Below, piece by piece: positions 22,565-30,273 of a stretch of DNA of 34,128 bases. A program made the translations under genes and the position numbers. Within the stretch, counting starts at the first letter, position 1. Every line of letters starts with the position of its first letter. The notes below the pieces were generated by a model. The model did no database searches. It was given only the letters and a program-made list of their open reading frames with translations, and had not been told where the DNA came from. The stretch comes from Desulfogranum japonicum DSM 18378 (GTDB lineage Bacteria; Desulfobacterota; Desulfobulbia; Desulfobulbales; Desulfobulbaceae). The stretch covers positions 1-34,128 of the forward strand of contig NZ_AUCV01000058.1 of the NCBI RefSeq assembly GCF_000429945.1. The letters are read 5' to 3'.

Positions 22565-24247
22565 ATGATACTCCAGAGAGTGAGTGGAATACGCGTATTC
22601 CAGTACAGCGGGGTATGTCTGCTGTTGCTGTTTCTTTTTGGATACATACTGTTTCCCACACTCAAGACAGTAGAAACCAGTGTGTATGTTGACGGTGCAT
22701 TTTCCCTGGTGCATTATCTTGAATTATTTACTGTTCCTGCCTACAGGGTTCCTTTGTATAATTCTATCTTACTGGGCATTCTGACCGTTGTGGTATGCGG
22801 TTGTATTGGTGTTGCCCTGGCTTTTGTAATACATTATTTTGATTTTCCCTGCCGCGGTCTCATGGATAAACTCTTACTGCTGCCCATGGTTATGCCGGGC
22901 ATTGTCATTGTGTTGGCGTTTGTGCAACTCTATGGCGAAAGCGGTATGATAACCAAAACCCTTCAACTGTTGTTTCACCTGGAGTCACCACCGTTTCATT
23001 TGTCAGGTCTGCCCGGAATTCTGATCGTTCATGCCTATACACAGTATGTGTACTTTTATATTACAGTGTCCATAGCCATACGGCATATTGATTTTTCCAT
23101 TATTGAGAGCGCTCGTAATCTTGGAGCATCAAGGCGAAAGGTGTTTGTTTCAATTATCCTCCCTTTTTTACGCCCCGCACTTCTTGCTGCCAGTGCCATG
23201 ACTTTTATTTCCGGAGCAGGTTCTTTTACAGCTCCTTCCATTATCGGGGGTGGTTTCAAGGTGTTGACCACCCAGATTCTGCTTTCTAAAACAAATAATT
23301 ATATGGATATTGCAGCTACCCAGGTAACTGTTTTAACTTTAGTATGCATACTTTTTTTTATAATTTTCAGGATATATGAAGCAAAAAGTACTTTTACCTC
23401 GTCGGTGAGGGGAGGTGGATTTCAGCCGATAACGATTCGATCACAAACGGTCAGGTGGATGTTGATGTCATGTGCAGGTTTGCTCGTCATTTCGATCTTC
23501 TTGCCCGTGGCGAGCATCGTGCTGGTCTCTTTTGTTCCCTCGAGTTCCTGGATGATCAATTATTTCCCCCAGGATTGGACCTTTGATAATTATATAGCCA
23601 TAGGCACGAGTGCCCGTAAAATGCAGCCTTTTGTCAATAGTTCTGTGATGGCACTTTCAGCGGCTATGGCTGGCCTCATAGTGGCTCTTCCAGCCTCATT
23701 TATAATTGAGAAAACTGCCAGCCGGTTCAGGTGGGTAGTGGAGTTTCTGGTAATGCTTCCCTGGGCTATTCCCTGCAGTGCCATTGCCATCAATATGATT
23801 AATGCGTTTAATACCCCCTCGCTTTTCTCCGGATATACGGTGCTGGTGGGCAGCACTATTCTGTTGCCGCTAGCCTATTGTATACGTTCTCTGCCTATAC
23901 TGGTAAAAACCGTGAATGTGTCTCTGCAGAATTTGAATCACGTGTACCTGGAAGCTTCCAAAAGCTTGGGAGCCACCACTGTTCAAACTTTTCGAAGAAT
24001 AGCTTTTCCCATCGTGTTCCCAGGTATCCTGGCAGGTTTTCTACTGGTATGTCTTCGTTCAATAGGGGAATATACAGTGTCTGTTTTTTTGTATACCGCA
24101 GCCAATAAACCTATGTCCATTGCCATGGTTAACGGGGTGTTTGAGTATAACCTAGGCCTGGCAATGGCCTATGGAACTCTTCTTATTCTTTTATCTTTTG
24201 TTGTCAGTCTTGTGAGCACCAGGTTACTGACATTTTCCATTCGCTGA
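22565..24247 (+). CDS. Fused double-domain ABC importer permease, FbpB/ThiP type
   Basis: This is a 560-residue inner-membrane protein with about 12 hydrophobic segments in two homologous halves. Each half has the EAA loop that docks the ATPase: ESARNLGASRRKVFVSIILP in the first half and EASKSLGATTVQTFRRIAFP in the second. Fusion of the two permease halves is normal for FbpB, ThiP and phosphonate-type systems. ATG 22565 directly follows the ATPase stop. An in-frame GTG at 22517 would overlap the ATPase and add 16 non-membrane residues, so it is less likely. With the two preceding genes it makes a complete importer. Confidence 0.92.
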   Translation: MILQRVSGIRVFQYSGVCLLLLFLFGYILFPTLKTVETSVYVDGAFSLVHYLELFTVPAYRVPLYNSILLGILTVVVCGCIGVALAFVIHYFDFPCRGLMDKLLLLPMVMPGIVIVLAFVQLYGESGMITKTLQLLFHLESPPFHLSGLPGILIVHAYTQYVYFYITVSIAIRHIDFSIIESARNLGASRRKVFVSIILPFLRPALLAASAMTFISGAGSFTAPSIIGGGFKVLTTQILLSKTNNYMDIAATQVTVLTLVCILFFIIFRIYEAKSTFTSSVRGGGFQPITIRSQTVRWMLMSCAGLLVISIFLPVASIVLVSFVPSSSWMINYFPQDWTFDNYIAIGTSARKMQPFVNSSVMALSAAMAGLIVALPASFIIEKTASRFRWVVEFLVMLPWAIPCSAIAINMINAFNTPSLFSGYTVLVGSTILLPLAYCIRSLPILVKTVNVSLQNLNHVYLEASKSLGATTVQTFRRIAFPIVFPGILAGFLLVCLRSIGEYTVSVFLYTAANKPMSIAMVNGVFEYNLGLAMAYGTLLILLSFVVSLVSTRLLTFSIR

Positions 24248-24302
24248 AACCGTTTTATGAGAGTGAGCAGGTACTTTTACCGTTAACTTGGATTCGTTGA
24301 AG

Positions 24303-24323
24303 ACCAGCATGAGAGATGCTGGT
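24303..24323 (+). terminator. Possible intrinsic terminator
   Basis: ACCAGCAT-GAGAG-ATGCTGGT is a perfect 8-bp stem with a 5-base loop, 56 bases after the permease stop. A T-rich stretch (TTATATTTGTTTTTG) begins about 8 bases further on. It plausibly ends the importer transcript before the kinase gene. Confidence 0.5.
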
Positions 24324-24517
24324 GAGCTGGTTATATTTGTTTTTGTTCACCCCAATCGTAAAAAGAATGTCATGGTTTGACTCACCCCTGTCCCTTGGAT
24401 ACAATATGTTGAAATGATTTCTACTTATGGATCTCTGTGATTGCAGATAACTTGTGAGATTTCCCCAGGATTATACATTTCTGTACGGTTATCAAGCGAT
24501 TTACTTTGGGGCTGAAA

Positions 24518-27500
24518 ATGAAGCACGCACACTTTATTGTCGTAGTACTCATTTTCTGGAGCGGTATTGCAACGGCCTCGTCACCTGATGCCAGGATTTC
24601 TGTTGTCTACAACAGAGGCATCGCACCAATCAAATTTACCGATAGGCAGGGTAAACCTGCCGGAATATTGCCTGAGTACTGGAAACTGCTGGAACAGAAA
24701 ACAGGGCTGACGTTTGACTTTCAGGAAGTTGCCACCTTTGAAAAATCGCTGGAGATGGTAAAAAACGGTGAGGCAGACCTCCATGCCGGACTTTATTTTA
24801 CAGAAGAAAGAAGCCGGTTTCTGGAATACTCCGAACCTGTTTTGGAGCTCAAATACTATATTTATGCAAGCTCTGATATCCCTCCCCCTGAGACTTTGGA
24901 CCAGACCAGGGGATTTGTTATAGGCATTGTTCAGGGAGGCTTCACAGAGAACTATATTAAAAAAAATTCACCTGACAGCCAGTATAAGATTTTCAAGGAT
25001 TTTGATAGCCTTTTTGAAGCTGTTCTTGCTGGAGAAATAAAGGTTTTTGTCTCTTCAGATATTCATCTTAATTATTACCTTTCCACCCACAACTTACAAA
25101 ATTCTTTCCGTCATAGCGCTTCTACCCTCTCTGAGCGAGTGTATTATGGCGCTACTTCCAGGGCTAACAGTGCGCTGATGCAGAAGATACAGCATGGACA
25201 ACGCCATGTAAGCCACTATGAAAAAGAACAGCTGCGCCAACGTTGGCTTCATTTTAAGGTTGATGAACCGGTCAGTCCCCTGCTTGTAACGTTAACCTCC
25301 GAGGAGAGAGACTGGGTGCAAAATCACCCCGTGTTACGTGTCTCCAATGAGATGGATTGGCCCCCATTTGATTTTAATCAAAAAGGGCAGCCCATGGGGT
25401 TGTCCATTGACGTCCTGGATGAAATTGCTTCCAGGACCGGGTTGCATCTGCAGTACGTTTACGGTCATGCATGGCATGAACTGCAGAAAATGGTTGAAAA
25501 CAAAGATATAGATATTGTGCACAGCCTGACGCGATCTGCAAGTCGAGAAAAATTCATTCTTTTTACCACGCCCTATATTTCAAATCAGATGGTTGTTATC
25601 ACCGCTGAAAATGCTCCTGTAATCAAGAGTGTAGAGGACTTGCAGGATAAGACCGTAGCAGTGGTAGAGGGATATAATCAGAAGGATGTATTGCAGAAAA
25701 AGTTTAAAGACATACATCTTCTCTCTGTTGATTCACCTTTGGCTGCGCTGAAAAAAGTTTCATCCGGTCAGGCTGATGCCACTGTCCTTTTTAACGGTGT
25801 CGCCAGCTATCTGATGCATACCCACCTCCTGACCAATCTGAAATTTGTTCAGGAATTTTCTGTGGAAGGAGAGGCTCCCCATGAACTGTTCATCGGTGTA
25901 CGGAACGACTGGCCCATTCTTCGTTCGATTCTCCAAAAAGGGTTGGACTCGCTTACCCATGATGAGATGAATGCCATCAGAAGAAAATGGATCACTCAGC
26001 AGGTTGAAAGTGGAAACGACGTACAGATATCTTTGAGTGAAGAAGAAAAAACATGGATTAAAGAGAAAAAAAGCATTGTCCTTGGTGCCGATCACAATTG
26101 GCCGCCTTTTGAGTTCATTGATTCCGCTGGCAATTATGCTGGCCTTGCCTCAGATTACGTGAAACTCATTGAACAACGTACAGGGCTGCATGTTGAGATT
26201 CGTCCAGGTGTCTGGGCTGATGTTATGAAGCAGATGCAACAAGGAGAGTTGGACGGCCTGGCCTGTGCAGTAGAGACTGAGGATCGTGAGGGGTATTTAT
26301 CTTTCAGTTCTCCATATCTTACAGTACCAACCGTTATTGTTGTGAACAGGGAGCGTTTCGATATCAGATCCATACATGATCTCAGCGGAAAAACGGTATC
26401 TATCAATAAAGGGTCATATATGCATGAATGGCTCAAAAAAAGATACCCTCAGTTGAAGCTGCATCTCACAGGTTCAAATGAGGCTTCCCTTGAAGCAGTC
26501 TCCTACGAGGAAGCTGATGCGTATATCGGAAATCTGGCTGTTGCTGATTATATTATCCGTAAAAGGTTACTGACTAATCTTAAAGTTGTTAAAAAGCTTC
26601 CTGAAATGCAAACCAGTATTTCCATCGCCATTGATGGAAAGCAGCAGGTGTTGAATCGCATCATACAAAAAGCGCTGGATAGCGTGAGTGAGAATGAGCA
26701 CCAGCGTATTATGGAAAACTGGTATACTGCATCCACAGAAAATATTATCAATTTTACCCCTGAAGAGAAGCAATGGATACAGGAACATCCTGCGGTACTC
26801 ATATCAGGTGATCCAGGTTGGGCCCCCCTGACCTACATTGATGGAAAGGGGCAGGTACAAGGTATAGTTGCAGAGTATTTTCAGCTTTTGGCAGAAAAAA
26901 GTGGTTTGCAGTTTGAGTTTTCATATGTCGATACCTGGAGTGATGTGCTCGGCTCCATGCAAACGGGTGCAATTGATATCATTAATGCCGTTGCCCAATC
27001 CTCTGAACGTAGCAGGTATATGAATTTTACAGATCCGTATATGAACATGGATCTGGTTTTGATAACAAGAGATGATGTCAAATTTCTCAAAGGGTTGGAT
27101 CAGGTCACAGGATGGCGTGTGGGCGCAGTGAGAGACCATATCTCTGCAGCATATATACTGGCGGATTATCCTGATATGCATTTGCAGCTCTACGATACTA
27201 CCCAGAAAGGGTTGCAGGCATTATCACGAAACAATGTAGATGTCTTTGTCACAGATATTCCAACATTTGAGTATTACGCAAAGCAATCATCTTTGACTAA
27301 TCTGAAAATATCAGGACTTACCCGCTATGCGTTTTCTCTTTCCATTGGGGTAAGGAAAGATATGCCGGAACTGCTTTCCATACTCAACAAGACTTTGGGC
27401 CAGTTAACTCAAAAAGAAAAAAATGAAATATATAGCAACTGGGTGAGCCTTAAGCATCCTCTGGTGGATTATTCTCTCTTCTGGAAGACACTGCTCGTCG

Positions 27501-29065
27501 CGTCTGTGCTGTTTGCCATATTTGCGTATTGGAACAGGCGAATGGCCTATGAGGTACGCTTGCGGAAAATTGCTGAAATCAATGCGTTGCAGGCAGCCAA
27601 GGCGAAAAGCGAATTTTTAGCAAATATGAGCCATGAAATACGTACTCCCATGAATTCCGTGCTGGGCTTCGCCGAGCTGCTCGACCATATGATTACAGAT
27701 CCTGAGCAAAAGAATTACCTGAAATCCATCCGGTCAGGTGGAAAGGCTCTTCTTGAAATTATTAATGATATATTAGACTTATCCAAAATAGAGTCAGGGA
27801 AAATGGGGCTTGTTCCAGAGCCTGTTTCCATGAAAAACCTGTTTGAAGAAGTTACAGATATCTTCAAAAACAGGATGGAGCGGAAACAACTGATTTTTCG
27901 GTGCCAACTACCTGATGTATTCCCGGCATATATTCTTGTAGATGGAATTCGGGTTCGTCAGGTTCTTATCAATCTTCTGGGAAATGCTCTCAAGTTTACC
28001 GATAAAGGGAGTATCACCCTTGCCTGCAAAAAAGTGGAAATCCATTCTGAACAACAGACTGTGGATTTCCAGCTTGTGGTGAGTGATACAGGAATAGGGA
28101 TTCCCGCTGAACATCAGAAAACCATTTTTAATAAATTTGAACAACAGGAAGGACAAGATACGCAAAAATATGGTGGTACGGGCCTTGGCCTGTCCATATG
28201 TCATAACCTGATGCAGATGATGGGCGGGGAGATACGGCTAAAAAGTCGCAAAGGGTATGGTTCCTCATTCACACTGGTGTTTCATGCTGTTCCCCTGGTA
28301 GTAAACGAGCCTGAACAGACTCATCAGGAGGTGTATATTCCTGACGGTTTTCAGGAAGGTACTATTTTAGTCGTTGATGATGTAACCGAAAACAGGGAAC
28401 TTCTGGTGGCTCATTTTCGAGGCAGCAAACTCGTTTTTTACCAGGCAGAGCATGGAAAAGAAGCTCTGGAGATTCTTGCCCGTGAGCATGTGGATTTAAT
28501 ATTTCTCGACCTCAGGATGCCAGTGATGAACGGATATGAAATGATTACCAAACTGCGTCAGGAAGATCGTCTGTGCCATATCCCGGTGATTGCAGTTACT
28601 GCTTCTGTCATGGGAGAAGATTTAAGAAAGGTAGATCAATATGGTTTCAACGGCTATTTGCGAAAACCCGTTGAGCGGCATGACCTGTTTTCTGTAACAG
28701 CCGACTATTTGTCGTATATACGGAGTGAACCTTCTCCGGCAGCAAATGACCTGTTTGATGATTCAGAGGTGCCTAGAGCTCAACGTGAGGAATTTATCGC
28801 ACAGGTCGAACAGGAACTGCAAGAGGAATGGAAGAAGGTGAAAAACAGTGGCGATTTTCAGCTTATTGCGGGATTTGCTCAACATCTGATTGAGCTGGCA
28901 GAACGGTGTTCTCTTGCTCATTTTGTTACATTAGGGAAACAACTGTCTCAGAATATTGATAGTTTTGAAATTATGGAAGTTGACGTCCTGATGAACAGAT
29001 TTCCCGAAATGGTTGCAAAAATGAAAGAAAATCTATTGTTAGAGGTTGAGCAGGATGAGTGGTAA
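24518..29065 (+). CDS. Hybrid histidine kinase with four tandem Venus-flytrap sensor domains
   Basis: This 1515-residue membrane protein has a signal peptide (1-~22), then four family-3 solute-binding domains in the periplasm. Their starts are near residues 27, 271, 519 and 758; three share a WPPF/WAPL motif after the first strand, and all four close with a helix ending in a Trp. One transmembrane helix lies at ~987-1006. HisKA has the phospho-His at 1039 (SHEIRTPMN). The ATPase domain shows DTGIGIP at 1190 and GGTGLGLSI. A receiver domain carries Asp1331 (FLDLRMP). The last ~110 residues are helical without a clear Hpt His. BvgS/EvgS-type kinases normally carry two flytrap domains, so four is unusual. 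ATG 24518 is preferred over a TTG at 24506. It overlaps the next gene. Confidence 0.92.
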   Translation: MKHAHFIVVVLIFWSGIATASSPDARISVVYNRGIAPIKFTDRQGKPAGILPEYWKLLEQKTGLTFDFQEVATFEKSLEMVKNGEADLHAGLYFTEERSRFLEYSEPVLELKYYIYASSDIPPPETLDQTRGFVIGIVQGGFTENYIKKNSPDSQYKIFKDFDSLFEAVLAGEIKVFVSSDIHLNYYLSTHNLQNSFRHSASTLSERVYYGATSRANSALMQKIQHGQRHVSHYEKEQLRQRWLHFKVDEPVSPLLVTLTSEERDWVQNHPVLRVSNEMDWPPFDFNQKGQPMGLSIDVLDEIASRTGLHLQYVYGHAWHELQKMVENKDIDIVHSLTRSASREKFILFTTPYISNQMVVITAENAPVIKSVEDLQDKTVAVVEGYNQKDVLQKKFKDIHLLSVDSPLAALKKVSSGQADATVLFNGVASYLMHTHLLTNLKFVQEFSVEGEAPHELFIGVRNDWPILRSILQKGLDSLTHDEMNAIRRKWITQQVESGNDVQISLSEEEKTWIKEKKSIVLGADHNWPPFEFIDSAGNYAGLASDYVKLIEQRTGLHVEIRPGVWADVMKQMQQGELDGLACAVETEDREGYLSFSSPYLTVPTVIVVNRERFDIRSIHDLSGKTVSINKGSYMHEWLKKRYPQLKLHLTGSNEASLEAVSYEEADAYIGNLAVADYIIRKRLLTNLKVVKKLPEMQTSISIAIDGKQQVLNRIIQKALDSVSENEHQRIMENWYTASTENIINFTPEEKQWIQEHPAVLISGDPGWAPLTYIDGKGQVQGIVAEYFQLLAEKSGLQFEFSYVDTWSDVLGSMQTGAIDIINAVAQSSERSRYMNFTDPYMNMDLVLITRDDVKFLKGLDQVTGWRVGAVRDHISAAYILADYPDMHLQLYDTTQKGLQALSRNNVDVFVTDIPTFEYYAKQSSLTNLKISGLTRYAFSLSIGVRKDMPELLSILNKTLGQLTQKEKNEIYSNWVSLKHPLVDYSLFWKTLLVASVLFAIFAYWNRRMAYEVRLRKIAEINALQAAKAKSEFLANMSHEIRTPMNSVLGFAELLDHMITDPEQKNYLKSIRSGGKALLEIINDILDLSKIESGKMGLVPEPVSMKNLFEEVTDIFKNRMERKQLIFRCQLPDVFPAYILVDGIRVRQVLINLLGNALKFTDKGSITLACKKVEIHSEQQTVDFQLVVSDTGIGIPAEHQKTIFNKFEQQEGQDTQKYGGTGLGLSICHNLMQMMGGEIRLKSRKGYGSSFTLVFHAVPLVVNEPEQTHQEVYIPDGFQEGTILVVDDVTENRELLVAHFRGSKLVFYQAEHGKEALEILAREHVDLIFLDLRMPVMNGYEMITKLRQEDRLCHIPVIAVTASVMGEDLRKVDQYGFNGYLRKPVERHDLFSVTADYLSYIRSEPSPAANDLFDDSEVPRAQREEFIAQVEQELQEEWKKVKNSGDFQLIAGFAQHLIELAERCSLAHFVTLGKQLSQNIDSFEIMEVDVLMNRFPEMVAKMKENLLLEVEQDEW

Positions 29066-30215
29066 ATATACTATTCTGGTTGTCGATGATGACCTGAAAA
29101 ATATCCAGGTCGGTGTCAATTTTCTCAGGAAGAATCAGGACTATCATCTGGTATTTGCAACCAGCGGTGAGCAGGCCCTGGAAAGAGTAGAAAAGACTGC
29201 TTTTGATCTTATATTGCTGGATATCATCATGCCAGCCATGGATGGGTATGAGGTGTGTAGACGTCTGAAAGCAAATGACGCTACCAAACATATTCCAATT
29301 ATTTTTTTAACAGCAAAACATGAGCAGGATAGTTTAATGAAGGGGTTTGAGCTCGGTGGTGCCGATTATATTACCAAACCATTTCATGCCGCTGAACTGA
29401 ACGCCAGGGTTAGAACACACCTGGAACTGCACCGCTACTATCAAACGGAGATAGCTAAACTCCAGCAACTGATGATATATGCCCAGGAGGCTGAAAATAT
29501 AAAGTTTATAACCAGTAGCGTGGTTCATGAGTGCAATAATTTTATGACTGCTATTCCCTGCAATATACAGTTATTGCAAAAAGAACTTGAGATGAAAGAC
29601 ATATCAGTTTCAAGCGGTAAGGATACCTTTGATGTGATACTTACGGCTGTCTCGCGAGTTTCTGAATTTCTGAATCATTTATCTGTATATTCCAAACATA
29701 GTGCCCCGTTGTCTGAAATCGTGGAAATGGAGGAGGTGATTGCAGATTTACGAAAAATTTACAAAGGGCATGTTCGCCATAACATCAGCCTGGTAATACG
29801 TAATACCTGTCAGCCTGCCCGGGTCATCGCAGACAAACTCCACGTGGAGCAGGTTCTATTGAATCTCTTGATCAATGCGCAGCACGCCATTTTAGAAAGG
29901 CCCTCTGGGACACCCGAAAGAGGACTCATCCATCTGAGTATTGATACCTGTGACAGGGGGGCTCATCAAAGGTTGCATGGTAATACCCGATATCTGAAAA
30001 TTTCAGTCAAAGATAATGGCGTTGGTATGTCTGCCGCTGTTGTAGAAAAAATATTTGAACCATATTTTTCCACGAGAAAGGATTCTGGTGGAACAGGGCT
30101 AGGCCTTGCTGTTTCAGAGAAAATCGTGCACTCCCACAACGGAGTGATTGAGGTTTCTTCAGTTCCTGGAAAGGGAACTGTCTTTGATGTGTATCTGCCG
30201 CAGTATATTGAGTGA
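29055..30215 (+). CDS. Soluble receiver-histidine kinase (REC-HK)
   Basis: This 386-residue cytoplasmic protein has an N-terminal receiver domain (~4-120; acidic VVDDD, phospho-Asp56 in LLDIIMP, Lys in TKPF). A kinase core follows, with a variant phospho-His box at His158 (VVHECNNFMT). The ATPase has an N box (LLNLLINAQHAI), G1 (DNGVGM), and G2 (GGTGLGLAV). It has no membrane segment. The ATG at 29055 follows AGAGG and overlaps the hybrid kinase by 11 bp, so the two are translationally coupled. It may take phosphate from the hybrid kinase on its receiver and change its own kinase output. No DNA-binding domain is present, so output must pass to another protein. Confidence 0.9.
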   Translation: MSGKYTILVVDDDLKNIQVGVNFLRKNQDYHLVFATSGEQALERVEKTAFDLILLDIIMPAMDGYEVCRRLKANDATKHIPIIFLTAKHEQDSLMKGFELGGADYITKPFHAAELNARVRTHLELHRYYQTEIAKLQQLMIYAQEAENIKFITSSVVHECNNFMTAIPCNIQLLQKELEMKDISVSSGKDTFDVILTAVSRVSEFLNHLSVYSKHSAPLSEIVEMEEVIADLRKIYKGHVRHNISLVIRNTCQPARVIADKLHVEQVLLNLLINAQHAILERPSGTPERGLIHLSIDTCDRGAHQRLHGNTRYLKISVKDNGVGMSAAVVEKIFEPYFSTRKDSGGTGLGLAVSEKIVHSHNGVIEVSSVPGKGTVFDVYLPQYIE

Positions 30216-30273
30216 AATCTACGCAGTTGTTCCGGCAAATACAGCAACTTTATCTGGAGAATATTGAGACGTT

